From assembly GCF_024172125.1 (NCBI RefSeq), contig NZ_JAMZEA010000001.1, forward strand, positions 434,001 to 498,000: 64,000 nucleotides of DNA, read 5' to 3'. Positions 32,795 to 40,999 of this stretch are shown piece after piece. The translations under genes were made by a program, and so were the position numbers. The notes beneath the pieces were generated by a model that searched no databases, was not told where the DNA came from, and worked only from the letters and a program-made list of their open reading frames with translations. Every line of letters begins with the position of its first letter. Position 1 is the first letter of the stretch. This stretch comes from Actinomadura rupiterrae. Its GTDB lineage: Bacteria; Actinomycetota; Actinomycetes; Streptosporangiales; Streptosporangiaceae.

Positions 32795-33232
32795 GTGAGC
32801 ACCACCATCCTCTCCACCGAGACCGTAGGCCTCTCGTCCGGCGACGAGGCCGCGGTGCAGGTCCGCCTCTGCGGCGTCGCCCCGGGCGAGCGCGGCAGCC
32901 GGGCGGTCACCGTCCGCTACTGCGGCGACCGGGACGCGGTCGTCGCGATGCGCGTCCGCCGCGAGGACGCGCCCGCCCCCTGCGCCGAGCGCATCCGGGT
33001 CGGCATCTACGAGTCGTCCCGGCGGCAGCTGCCCTACCCGGTCTTCACCGGCTCCCTGGCCGACTGCACCAGCCCCGAGCGGCCCGAGCGCGGCTTCGGC
33101 AACTGGACGGCCCAGGGCGACGGCGACCCGCACGAGGTCACCTACCAGATCTGCTGGCACCTCTCCGAGGACGCCCCGGCCGACGACGAGGCCGACCTGA
33201 CCCTCACCTTCGCCGCCCGCGGCATCGGCTGA
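32795..33232 (+). CDS. Hypothetical beta-rich protein
   Basis: 145 residues from GTG at 32795. No signal peptide is visible. Alternating beta-type sequence (AAVQVRLCGVAPGERGSRAV, TVRYCGDRDAVVAMRVRRED) with five Cys and many Arg/Glu residues. Not recognised. A TATACT hexamer at 32690-32695 could be its -10 box, giving a leader of about 95 bp. In the upstream 251-bp gap I see only that candidate promoter. The gene end is part of the 40-bp duplication at 33224-33303. Confidence 0.6.
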   Translation: MSTTILSTETVGLSSGDEAAVQVRLCGVAPGERGSRAVTVRYCGDRDAVVAMRVRREDAPAPCAERIRVGIYESSRRQLPYPVFTGSLADCTSPERPERGFGNWTAQGDGDPHEVTYQICWHLSEDAPADDEADLTLTFAARGIG

Positions 33233-33303
33233 CCCTTCTCCCCCGGCAACCCGGTCAGGCGTTATCGGCTGAACCTTCTGCCCGAACAGCCCGGTCAGGC
33301 GTT
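33224..33303. repeat. Tandem 40-bp duplication containing both stop codons of converging genes
   Basis: Units 33224-33263 and 33264-33303 both read ATCGGCTGA at the left and GGTCAGGCGTT at the right, with a diverged middle. Each unit has the TGA of the plus-strand gene (33230, 33270) and the TCA of the minus-strand ligase gene (33255, 33295). The real stops are the outermost ones, so the whole junction was copied once. Confidence 0.92.
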
Positions 33304-34860
33304 CTGGGCGATCTCCTTGGCCCAGCGGTAGTCGGCCTTGCCCGCCGGCGAGCGCTTCATCTCCGGCACGAAGGCGTACGTGCGCGGCACCTTGTAGCCC
33401 GACAGGTGCGCGCGGCAGTGCGCGTCCAGATCGCCCGGGTCGGGTTCCGCCCCCGCGGCCGGCTGGACGACGGCGGCGACGCGCGAGCCCCACCGCTCGT
33501 CCGGGATGCCGGTGACCACGGCGTCGTAGACGTCCGGATGCCCCTTGAGGACGGCCTCGACCTCCTCCGGGAAGACCTTCTCGCCGCCGGTGTTGATCGC
33601 CTGCGAGCCGCGTCCGAACACCGAGATCGTGCCGTCCGCCTCGACCGTGGCGATGTCGCCGGTGAGCAGCCAGCGGCGGCCGTCCGCCTCGGGGAACGTG
33701 CGGGCGGTCTTCTCCGGGTCGTTGTAGTAGCCGCGCGCGATGTGCCCGGTGCGGGCGAGCTGCCCGATCACCCCCGACCCCGGCTGGACGGGCTTCAGCG
33801 CGTCGTCCAGGACGGCGATGTCCGGCACGTCCGGGTTGAAGCGGAGGCCCTTCTCCGGCGAGGTGCCCGAGACGGCCTCGGCCGTCGAGCCGGACTCGGT
33901 GGACCCGAACCGGTCAAGGATCATCGTGTTCGGCAGCAGCGCGGCGAGGCGCTCCCGGACCGTCCCGGTGAGGATCGCGCCGGTCGAGACGAACGCCAGC
34001 AGGGACGAGGTGTCATGACCGCCGCGGGCCAGCTCGTCCGCCATCGGGATCGCCATCGCGTCGCCGGTGACCGTCAGCGAGTTGACCTTCTCGCGGGAGA
34101 TCGTCCGCCACACCTCGGCGGCGTCGAAGCGGCGCGCGTAGACGACGGTCGCGCCCATGCACCAGGCGATGAACGTCGCCTGCTGCGCCGCGCCGTGCAT
34201 CAGCGGCGCGATCGGCATCATCACCATCGGCCCGGACGAGCGGGCGAGCTCGACCACGTCCTCCGGCTTGACCGGGGGCGGGAACGTCGGGTTCCAGAAC
34301 GCGCGGAGCATGCTCTCCACGCCCCACATCACGCCCTTGGGCATGCCCGTCGTGCCGCCGGTGTAGATGATGTAGGTGTCGTCGGCGGAACGCGGCGGGA
34401 AGTCGCGGGTATCCGGCTGCGCGGCGATCGCGTCCTCGTACCGGACGGCCCCCTCGATGGACGAGTCGCCGACCGCGATCAGGTGCCGGACGTCCGGCGC
34501 GTCCGGGAGGGCGGCGGCGACGCGCTCGCCGAACTCGGCGTCGTAGATCAGCGCGACGCTGTCGGAGTCGCGGTAGAGGTAGCGCAGCTCGTCCTCGACG
34601 TACCGGTAGTTCACGTTGATCGGGACGGCCCGGATCTTCAGCGCCGCCAGGATCGCCGCCGCGTACTCGATCCCGTTGTAGAGCTGGATCGCGACGTGTT
34701 GGTGCGGCTCGACACCGGCGGCGCGCAGGTGGTGCGCGAGCCGGTTGGCGTGTGCGTCCAGCTCGGCGTAGGTCAGGCGGCGGTCGCCGCAGACGACGGC
34801 GGTGCGGTCCCCGATCGCGTCGGAGACGCCCTCGAACAGGTCGGCGTGGTTGAACTCCAT
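33295..34860 (-). CDS. FadD19-like acyl-CoA synthetase
   Basis: 521 residues, ANL superfamily. N-terminus DAIGDRTAVVCGDRRLTYAE; P-loop YIIYTGGTTGMPKGVMWG (about 165-182); ATP motif FGSTESG; hinge and A8 region GRGSQAINTGGEKVFPEEVE; catalytic Lys in RSPAGKADYRWA. The NVNYRYVEDELRYLY block and the SPAGKADYRWA ending match mycobacterial FadD19, which activates C24-branched sterol side chains. It is the last gene of the minus-strand operon that starts near 39.7 kb. ATG at 34860 is 45 bp after the duplicated end of ltp3. Confidence 0.87.
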   Translation of the reverse strand: MEFNHADLFEGVSDAIGDRTAVVCGDRRLTYAELDAHANRLAHHLRAAGVEPHQHVAIQLYNGIEYAAAILAALKIRAVPINVNYRYVEDELRYLYRDSDSVALIYDAEFGERVAAALPDAPDVRHLIAVGDSSIEGAVRYEDAIAAQPDTRDFPPRSADDTYIIYTGGTTGMPKGVMWGVESMLRAFWNPTFPPPVKPEDVVELARSSGPMVMMPIAPLMHGAAQQATFIAWCMGATVVYARRFDAAEVWRTISREKVNSLTVTGDAMAIPMADELARGGHDTSSLLAFVSTGAILTGTVRERLAALLPNTMILDRFGSTESGSTAEAVSGTSPEKGLRFNPDVPDIAVLDDALKPVQPGSGVIGQLARTGHIARGYYNDPEKTARTFPEADGRRWLLTGDIATVEADGTISVFGRGSQAINTGGEKVFPEEVEAVLKGHPDVYDAVVTGIPDERWGSRVAAVVQPAAGAEPDPGDLDAHCRAHLSGYKVPRTYAFVPEMKRSPAGKADYRWAKEIAQNA

Positions 34861-34905
34861 CAGGGCCTCCGGGGGGTGGATGGGCCGCTTCGGTGAGGTC
34901 GGTCG

Positions 34906-34942
34906 TCAGGGGCGGTCGGTGCCTTCAGGGGCGGTCGGTGCC
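34906..34942 (-). repeat. 19-bp duplication of the ltp3-like gene end
   Basis: TCAGGGGCGGTCGGTGCC occurs at 34906 and again at 34925. The copy at 34925 contains the real stop (TCA). The other lies in the gap before the ligase start and repeats the same Thr-Asp-Arg-Pro-stop tail. Confidence 0.88.
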
Positions 34943-36082
34943 GACGATCCACATGGCGAAGAACTGGGCGCCGCCGCCGTAGGCGTGGCCGAGGGCGCGG
35001 CGCGCGCCGTCCACCTGGTGCTCCCCGGCCATGCCGCGGACCTGGAGGGCGGCCTCGGCGAACCGGATCATCCCGGACGCGCCGATCGGGTTGGACGACA
35101 GCACGCCGCCCGACGCGTTCCACGGGATGTCGCCGTCCAGCGCGGTCGCGCCCGCCTCGGTGAGCTTCCAGCCCTCGCCCTCACCGCAGAACCCGAGGTT
35201 CTCCAGCCACATCGGCTCGTACCAGGAGAACGGGACGTACACCTCGGCGACGTCGATCTCGCGGCGCGGGTCGGTGATCCCGGCCTGCCGGTACACGTCG
35301 GCGGCGCAGTCGATGCCGCCCTGCGGGTTCACCGTGTCGCGCCCGGCGAAGAAGATCGGCTCGGACCGCATCGCGGTGCCGTGCACCCAGGCGGGCTTGT
35401 TCGGAGCCTGCTTCGCCGCCTTCTCCGACGCCAGCACCATCGCGCACGCGCCGTCCGACGACGGGCAGGTCTCCAGGTAGCGGATCGGCTCCCACAGCAT
35501 CGGCGTCGACTCGACCATCTCGCGCGAGATGCCCGGGATCTTGAGGTGCGCGTACGGGTTCTTCAGCGCGTTCTGCCGGTCCTTGACGGCGACGAGCGTG
35601 CCGATGTGGTCGGGCGCGCCGCTGCGCCGCATGTAGGCGCGGATGTGCGGGGCGAAGTAGCCGCCCGCGCCCACGACCAGCGACGTCGTGTACGGCCCGG
35701 ACACGGTCAGCGCCCACGTCGCGTTCGACTCCGATTGCTTCTCCCACGCGACCGTGAGGACGCGGTCGTGCACCCCGGACTGGACGAGCCCCGCCGCGAC
35801 GATCGCGGTCGAGCCGCCCACCGACCCGGCGGTGTGCACCCGCATGATCGGCTTGCCCGCCGCGCCGAGCGCGTCGGCGAGGTAGCCCTCCGGCATCATC
35901 ACGCCCTCGAACAGGTCGGGCGCCTTGCCGATGACGACGGCGTCGATGTCCTTCCAGGTCAGGCCCGCGTCGTCCAGCGCGCGGCGGGCCGCCTCGCGGA
36001 GCAGCCCGGCCATCGACACGTCCGGCCGCCGGGTCCTGTACGCGGTCTGGCCCACGCCGATCACGGCGCACGGCTCGCTCAT
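34925..36082 (-). CDS. Ltp3-like thiolase-fold lipid-transfer protein
   Basis: 385 residues. SEPCAVIGVGQTAYRTRRPD, MAGLLREAARRALDDAGLTW and the active-site-like C-terminal block PWNASGGVLSSNPIGASGMI follow the SCP-x/Ltp thiolase family. At the nucleophile position the sequence is HTAGSVGGSTAIV, with Ser where thiolases have Cys, so simple thiolysis is unlikely. It resembles mycobacterial Ltp3 (Rv3523) of the KstR regulon, next to Ltp4 (Rv3522) as here. Original coupling with the upstream gene was through ATGA, but two inserted repeat copies now separate them by 72 bp. Role in sterol side-chain catabolism inferred. Confidence 0.85.
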   Translation of the reverse strand: MSEPCAVIGVGQTAYRTRRPDVSMAGLLREAARRALDDAGLTWKDIDAVVIGKAPDLFEGVMMPEGYLADALGAAGKPIMRVHTAGSVGGSTAIVAAGLVQSGVHDRVLTVAWEKQSESNATWALTVSGPYTTSLVVGAGGYFAPHIRAYMRRSGAPDHIGTLVAVKDRQNALKNPYAHLKIPGISREMVESTPMLWEPIRYLETCPSSDGACAMVLASEKAAKQAPNKPAWVHGTAMRSEPIFFAGRDTVNPQGGIDCAADVYRQAGITDPRREIDVAEVYVPFSWYEPMWLENLGFCGEGEGWKLTEAGATALDGDIPWNASGGVLSSNPIGASGMIRFAEAALQVRGMAGEHQVDGARRALGHAYGGGAQFFAMWIVGTDRP

Positions 36083-36164
36083 GGCTGTCCCTCCGAGCTC
36101 CGCTGTCGTCCCGAGCTCATGGCTGTCCCTCCGAGCCCGGCCGTCCGCCCGGGCTCATGGCTGT
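36077..36164 (-). repeat. ATGA junction between two thiolase genes present in three 38-bp-spaced copies
   Basis: GCTCATGGCTGT occurs at 36077, 36115 and 36153, exactly 38 bp apart. On the coding strand each reads ACAGCCATGAGC and contains an overlapping ATG and TGA. The upstream gene uses the TGA of the first copy (36155-36157), and the downstream gene uses the ATG of the third (36080-36082). The sequence between copies (GTCCCTCCGAG core) is also repeated. Confidence 0.92.
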
Positions 36165-37195
36165 TCTCCCGACAGGACGCAGACGAGGTTCTGCTGGAGG
36201 CACGGTCCGGACGCGGCGTGCGCGAGGGCGCGCGAGGCCGTCCCGTCGCCGATCCGCGCGGCGGCCTCGCCGATGCGGATCAGCCCGGTCGCCATCACGG
36301 GGTTCGCCGACAGCGGGCCGCCGGACGGGTTGACCGCGACGTCCTCGCCGAGCTTCAGCGCGTCCCGCAGGATCAGCTCCTCGTGGCCGAACTGGGTGTG
36401 CAGCTCGGCGACCTGCACGCCCGCCGTCCCGCCCGCCTTCGCGGCGGCGAGGGCCGCGGACGGCGCGGACGCCAGGTCGCGGAACCCGGGCTGGTGCGGC
36501 TCGCTGCGATGGTCGATGCCGGTGATCCAGGCGGGCCGTTCGGCCAGCTCGCGGGCCCGGTCACCGGCGGCGAGGACGATCACGGCCGCGCCGTCGGTGA
36601 CGGGCGCGACGTCATGCTCGCGCAGCGGCGCGACCTCGTACTCGTCCGTGTCGGACGGGTCGTCCAGGTGGAGCGCGTAAGGGTTGGCCCGTCCGTCCGC
36701 GCGAGCGCGGGCGGCCACCTGCTTAAGGGCCTTCTCGTCCGTGCCGGAGGCTTCGAGGTAGGCGCGGGCCTGGAGCGCGGCGAGCGACACCTGGTCGACG
36801 CCGAGCGGCGCGAGGTAGTACGGGTCGAGGCCCTGCGTGAAGATCTCCGGGTAGTCGCCCTGCGAGGTCTTGCCGAACCCGTAGACCAGCGCGGTGTCGA
36901 TCTCGCCGTGCTGGAGCTTCACCCACGCCTCGTACAGCGCCCACGCGGCGTCCATCTCGACGTGGCTCTCGGAGATCGGCGGCCACGCGCCGACCGCGTC
37001 CAGCGCGGACACGAACGAGAACGGCGCGCCGGCCAGGTAGTCGTTCGAGCCGGAGCAGGTGAAGCCGAACCGGCGGATGCCGGTGCGCTCCTTGATCTCG
37101 GTGATGAGCGGGGCGAGCAGCTCGGTCTCGGAGAGCCCGGCGTCCTCGCCCGTGTGGCGGGTCTGCGCGAACGCGACCACGGCTACAGGACGCAT
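36155..37195 (-). CDS. Ltp4-like thiolase-fold protein without catalytic Cys
   Basis: 346 residues. RPVAVVAFAQTRHTGEDAGL starts the thiolase fold; DYLAGAPFSFVSALDAVGAW, VYGFGKTSQGDYPEIFTQGL and AVNPSGGPLSANPVMATGLI are recognisable blocks. Where thiolases have CxSG the sequence is SHVEMDAAWALYEAW, with no Cys. The size (about 350) and this lack fit mycobacterial Ltp4 (Rv3522). It probably works as a complex with Ltp3 and the two-part DUF35 protein directly upstream (22 bp gap). Activity unknown. Confidence 0.82.
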   Translation of the reverse strand: MRPVAVVAFAQTRHTGEDAGLSETELLAPLITEIKERTGIRRFGFTCSGSNDYLAGAPFSFVSALDAVGAWPPISESHVEMDAAWALYEAWVKLQHGEIDTALVYGFGKTSQGDYPEIFTQGLDPYYLAPLGVDQVSLAALQARAYLEASGTDEKALKQVAARARADGRANPYALHLDDPSDTDEYEVAPLREHDVAPVTDGAAVIVLAAGDRARELAERPAWITGIDHRSEPHQPGFRDLASAPSAALAAAKAGGTAGVQVAELHTQFGHEELILRDALKLGEDVAVNPSGGPLSANPVMATGLIRIGEAAARIGDGTASRALAHAASGPCLQQNLVCVLSGEQP

Positions 37196-37217
37196 CGGAA
37201 GTCCTTTTCGCGGCGCA

Positions 37218-38174
37218 TCAGAGGTAGTCCTTGATCTGGTCGAAGGGGACGTCCGGCTCGTCGAGCGGCTCGAACCACTTGATGTTCGACATCGACCGCG
37301 TCCACTCCGCGCGCGGACGCCACGCGGCGCGCACCCGCATGCCCATCCGCACCTGGTCCGCCGGGATGCCCGCGACCAGCGACAGCATCGTGAGCCCGGC
37401 GCCGTCCAGCAGGATGTACGCGGAGACGAACGGGACCTCGGGCGCGCGCGGGTCGGGCAGGTTGTTCACGGCGAACGTGGTGACGGTGCCGGTGTGCGGG
37501 AGCTCGACCTCCTCGGACGTCGGGACGCCGTCCTTCGGGCACAGCCCCTTCATCGGGATGATCACCTGCCCGCAGACCGCGCAGCGGTGGCCGAGGATCC
37601 GGCCCTGCTCGACGCCTTCGAGGAACCGGTCCAGCGCGCGGCCGCCCTGGAGCCGGTACTCCAGCCGGCTCGGCGCGTTGATCATCGTGACCTCGGGCTG
37701 GAAGCACTCGATGTCGCCGATGCCGCCGGTTCTTTCCGCGCGCCAGCGCGGACGGACGCGCATGCCCGTCTTGAGCTGGCGCGGCGGTTTCGCTCCCTGC
37801 TCGAAGACGCCCATGTCGAGGGCGTGCAGGAGGGCGGTGTCCGCGGCGTCCGGGCGGATGAGGGCCCAGGCGAACGGACGGTCGAGCGGGTGCGTTTTGC
37901 GCGGGTTCGGGACCCACGACCAGCTCGTCACCGTCCCGACCGGGCCGACGTCCACGAACTCGTCGGTGACGTCGTCGCCCGTGTCCGGGTCGTACTCGAC
38001 CGGCGGGAACAGGACGCGTCCGGACTTGGTCTTCACGCCTTTGAGGCGTCCGTCGCGGAGCTCGGACAGGAAGCGTCCGATGACCGGCCCGACCGAGCGC
38101 GTGTAGCCGCCGGGGAACTCCAGGATGTGGTTCGGATCGGTTCCGGACGGGTTCGGATCGGTTTCAGATGGCAC
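37218..38174 (-). CDS. Two-domain DUF35 protein (Rv3521-like)
   Basis: 318 residues containing two DUF35-like units. The C-terminal unit (about 160-310) has a ribbon ILGHRCAVCGQVIIPMKGLC with three of the four usual Cys (the last position is Asp-Gly) and an OB-fold (HTGTVTTFAVNNLPDPRAPE). The N-terminal unit has no Cys at the equivalent place (GVKTKSGRVLFPPVEYD) and then the OB-like GTVTSWSWVPN. It is probably a scaffold for Ltp3/Ltp4, as in the mycobacterial Rv3521-Rv3522-Rv3523 order. GTG at 38174 overlaps the preceding ligase stop by 11 bp. The first residues repeat TDPN, from an ACCGATCCGAAC duplication. Confidence 0.82.
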   Translation of the reverse strand: MPSETDPNPSGTDPNHILEFPGGYTRSVGPVIGRFLSELRDGRLKGVKTKSGRVLFPPVEYDPDTGDDVTDEFVDVGPVGTVTSWSWVPNPRKTHPLDRPFAWALIRPDAADTALLHALDMGVFEQGAKPPRQLKTGMRVRPRWRAERTGGIGDIECFQPEVTMINAPSRLEYRLQGGRALDRFLEGVEQGRILGHRCAVCGQVIIPMKGLCPKDGVPTSEEVELPHTGTVTTFAVNNLPDPRAPEVPFVSAYILLDGAGLTMLSLVAGIPADQVRMGMRVRAAWRPRAEWTRSMSNIKWFEPLDEPDVPFDQIKDYL

Positions 38175-39729
38175 GCTCGCGGTCCTTCCAGTACGGGTCC
38201 CGGAGCTTGCGCTTGAGGAGCTTGCCGTTCGGCTCGCGCGGCATGGTCTCGATGAAGTCGACCGTGCGCGGCCATTTCATCTTCGCGAGGCGGCCTTCGA
38301 GGGACTTCAGGATCTCCGCGGCGAGTTCGGGCCCGGGTTCGACGCCCTCGGCGGGCTCGACGACGGCCTTGATCTGCTCGCCCCAGTCCTCGTCCGGGAT
38401 GCCGAACACGGCCACGTCGGCGACCTTGGGGTGCAGGATGATCTCGTTCTCGATCTCGGCCGGGTAGATGTTCGCCCCGCCCGAGATGATCATGTCGGAC
38501 TTGCGGTCGGACAGGAACAGGAAGCCGTCCTCGGTGAGATACCCGACGTCTCCGACGGTGAAGAAGCCGTTCAGCCGCGACTCGTCCGTCTTCGCTTTGT
38601 CGCCCTTGTACTCGAAGTCGCCGCTGGCCATCTTCATGTAGATCGTCCCCGGCGTGTTCGGCGGGACGGGCTCGCCCTCGTCGTCCACCAGGAGCAGTTC
38701 GGCGATCGGCCACGCCTTGCCGACCGTGCCGGGATGCGCGCGCCAGTCCTGCGGGGACGCGATCGTCCCGCCGCCCTCGGTCGCCGCGTAGTACTCCCAG
38801 ATGCAGTCGCCCCACCAGTCGAGCATCTGCTGCTTGAGCGGCACCGGGCACGGCGCGGCGGCGTGGATCGCCCACTTCATGGACGACACGTCGTACCGGT
38901 TCCGGACGTCCTCCGGCAGCGACAGCAGCCGCTTGAAGTGCGTCGGCACCATGTGCGTATTCGTGATCTTGTACCGGTCGATCAAGCGGAGCGTGTCCTC
39001 GGCGTCCCAGCGGTCGACGTAGACCAGCGTGTGGCCCATGTGCAGCGCCGTCCCGCCGAACTGGGTGACCGCCGTGTGGTAGTTCGGCGAGGTGACCAGG
39101 TGGGCCTGCGGTTCCTGTCCGGCGGGACGGCCGGGCTGGATGCCGAACATGCCGAGCAGGTAGGTCATCAGCTCGGCCGCGTCGTCCGGGTCGATACCGT
39201 GCAGGCCGCGCTTCACACCTTTGGGACGTCCGGTGGTGCCGGACGTGTAGTGCATCGTCGCGCCGTTGCTCCGGTCGTCCGGGGCGGTATCGGGCTGGCC
39301 CTCTTCCAGCTCGTCCTCGGACCGGAACCCGGGCACCGCACCGAACGCGAACCGCCGCCGCGCGTCCAGCCCCGCCTCCTCGGCGGCCTGCGCACCCGCC
39401 TCGGCGAACCTCTCATGGACGAAGAACGCCTTGGCCTCGCTGTCGGCCACGATGTAGCCGATCTCCGGCCCGGTCAGGTGCCAGTTGACGGGCGTGTAGT
39501 ACCAGCCCGCCTGCAGCGCGGCCAGGTACAGGACCAGCCCCTCCACGCCGTTCGGGACGAGCCCGCAGATCCCGTCGCCCTTCTCCAGGCCGAGCCCGCG
39601 CAGGCCGTGGACGATGCGGTTCGCGCGGGCCAGCAGGTCCGCCGCCCGATGCTCGGTCCCGTCCGGATCGACGGCCGCGACCCACTCCGGGTCGGCCTCG
39701 GCCAGCCGCCAGAAGCCCAACGATCCCAT
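38164..39729 (-). CDS. Fatty-acyl/steroid-CoA ligase (FadD)
   Basis: 521 residues, ANL superfamily. P-loop MHYTSGTTGRPKGVKRG (about 160-176), ATP motif YYAATEGGGTIAS, hinge SDRKSDMIISGGANIYPAEI, catalytic Lys in PREPNGKLLKRKLRD. All motifs are intact, so it should form acyl-CoA from a carboxylic acid, ATP and CoA. ATG at 39729 has GAGGGAGA upstream; the longer open frame is not needed. First gene of the operon ligase, DUF35, Ltp4, Ltp3, FadD19. It is divergent from the echA-like gene over an intergenic region with KstR-like boxes, as in mycobacteria for fadD19/echA19, although the FadD19 relative itself is the last gene here. Confidence 0.88.
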   Translation of the reverse strand: MGSLGFWRLAEADPEWVAAVDPDGTEHRAADLLARANRIVHGLRGLGLEKGDGICGLVPNGVEGLVLYLAALQAGWYYTPVNWHLTGPEIGYIVADSEAKAFFVHERFAEAGAQAAEEAGLDARRRFAFGAVPGFRSEDELEEGQPDTAPDDRSNGATMHYTSGTTGRPKGVKRGLHGIDPDDAAELMTYLLGMFGIQPGRPAGQEPQAHLVTSPNYHTAVTQFGGTALHMGHTLVYVDRWDAEDTLRLIDRYKITNTHMVPTHFKRLLSLPEDVRNRYDVSSMKWAIHAAAPCPVPLKQQMLDWWGDCIWEYYAATEGGGTIASPQDWRAHPGTVGKAWPIAELLLVDDEGEPVPPNTPGTIYMKMASGDFEYKGDKAKTDESRLNGFFTVGDVGYLTEDGFLFLSDRKSDMIISGGANIYPAEIENEIILHPKVADVAVFGIPDEDWGEQIKAVVEPAEGVEPGPELAAEILKSLEGRLAKMKWPRTVDFIETMPREPNGKLLKRKLRDPYWKDRERAI

Positions 39730-39793
39730 CGGCTCTCCCTCGGTGATCGCAACGCGTCGCCGGAGCGCCTCGGACACTCCGGCACGGCCAAAG

Positions 39794-39862
39794 TAGATCA
39801 CGTTCTCGTTTTGTCCGGCAAGACCTGTTCGCAGCCGCTGATCGTTACTAGAATCTGTTCCT
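39794..39862. promoter_or_regulatory. Two imperfect KstR-like boxes in the fadD/echA intergenic region
   Basis: TAGATCACGTTCTC (39794-39807) and TAGAATCTGTTCCT (39849-39862) each match six of eight fixed positions of TNNAACNNGTTNNA. One lies close to each divergent gene (65 bp from fadD, 27 bp from echA). Weaker than the two perfect sites elsewhere, but the position is as expected. Confidence 0.5.
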
Positions 39863-39889
39863 GTTTTCCAGGACGACCCGGAGGTGGCC

Positions 39890-40702
39890 ATGCCCGACGC
39901 ACTGCCGATCAGCACCGAGCACTGCACCGTCGAGCGGGACGGCCACGTCGTCACCGTCACGATGAACCGCCCCGAGGCCCGCAACGCCCTCTCGTCCGCG
40001 ATGCTCGTCGGCCTCGCGTCCGCGTGGGCCTACATCTCCGAGACCCCGGACGTCCGGGTCGGCATCCTGACCGGTTCCTCGGGCCACTTCTGCGCCGGCG
40101 CCGACCTCAAGGCCATGGGCACACCGCCGTCCGACCCGCGCGTCCAGGAACGCATGGCCCAGATCCCGAACTTCCACTGGAAGGGCCTCCTCCGCGAGGG
40201 CCAGCCCACCAAACCCCTCATCAGCGCCATCGAGGGCTACGCCGTAGCCGGCGGCACCGAACTCCTCGTAGGCACCGACCTCCGCGTAGTAGCCGAAGAC
40301 GCGACTCTCGGCCTCTACGAAGCGAAACGCGGCCTCTTCCCCATGGGCGGCTGCGCCATCCGCCTCCCCCGCCAAATCGGCTACGCGAACGCCATGGACA
40401 TCCTCCTGACAGCCCGCTCAGTAACCCCGCAGGAAGCCCTGTCCATGGGCCTAATCAACAAAATCGTCCCAACGGGCACAGCCCTAGCCGAGGCCCGCGC
40501 CCTAGCCGACCAAATAGCCGCCTGCGGCCCTCTGGCCGTCCAGGCCATCCTCCGCACCTACCGAGAAACCGTCCACCTCCCCGAAGACGAAGCCCTCAAA
40601 ATCTCCGACGAAATCGGCTGGCCCGTCATAGCCTCCGCCGACGCCAAAGAAGGCTCCCGAGCCTTCAAGGAAAAGCGCCCACCCGTCTTCAAAGGCGAGT
40701 GA
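39890..40702 (+). CDS. Enoyl-CoA hydratase/isomerase (EchA19-like)
   Basis: 270 residues of the crotonase family. Oxyanion-hole blocks are GSSGHFCAGADLKAMG and AIEGYAVAGGTELLVGTDLR. The conserved acidic positions lie in EAKRGLFPMGGCAIRLPRQI. Acts on the unsaturated acyl-CoA in side-chain beta-oxidation. The gene neighbourhood (divergent ligase, KstR-like sites, Ltp3/4) matches mycobacterial echA19. ATG at 39890 follows GGAGG at five bases. From about 40220 to the end the codons change sharply: GTA, GAA, AAA, CAA, CTA and ATA appear and the coding strand becomes C-rich and G-poor, unlike the first 330 bp. Confidence 0.9.
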   Translation: MPDALPISTEHCTVERDGHVVTVTMNRPEARNALSSAMLVGLASAWAYISETPDVRVGILTGSSGHFCAGADLKAMGTPPSDPRVQERMAQIPNFHWKGLLREGQPTKPLISAIEGYAVAGGTELLVGTDLRVVAEDATLGLYEAKRGLFPMGGCAIRLPRQIGYANAMDILLTARSVTPQEALSMGLINKIVPTGTALAEARALADQIAACGPLAVQAILRTYRETVHLPEDEALKISDEIGWPVIASADAKEGSRAFKEKRPPVFKGE

Positions 40703-40732
40703 TCTTGCAGGTCGGCCGGGTAACCTACCGCC

Positions 40733-40999
40733 ATGAGCGCTCAGCCGATCGGCCCCGACCCCAGGGACCCCGCAGACTCGTACGAGGTGATCCACCTCGG
40801 CGGCGAGGCCGCAGCCGTCGTACCCCTGGACGACCTCCGCCGCCTCAAGGCCCTGGAGAAGAACGCCTCCCCGGAAGCGCTCGAAGACGCCGAGGCTGCC
40901 GCTACGCACGCCTACCTGCGCGAATGGCGGGAAGCCGGGCGTCCTGGGGCGCTCTCTCACGAGGACGCGATGGCGATTCTGCTGGGCAACCCCCTGTGA
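40733..40999 (+). CDS. Type II antitoxin (Phd/YefM-like)
   Basis: 88 residues. EVIHLGGEAAAVVPLDDLRR and LKALEKNAS form the strand-helix pattern of Phd/YefM antitoxins, followed by a helical, toxin-neutralising C-terminus (YLREWREAGRPGALSHEDAM). The next gene overlaps by GTGA and encodes a RelE-type toxin, the standard antitoxin-first order. Such antitoxins usually bind their own promoter. The DNA-binding half is short and the family call rests partly on the partner. Confidence 0.75.
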   Translation: MSAQPIGPDPRDPADSYEVIHLGGEAAAVVPLDDLRRLKALEKNASPEALEDAEAAATHAYLREWREAGRPGALSHEDAMAILLGNPL

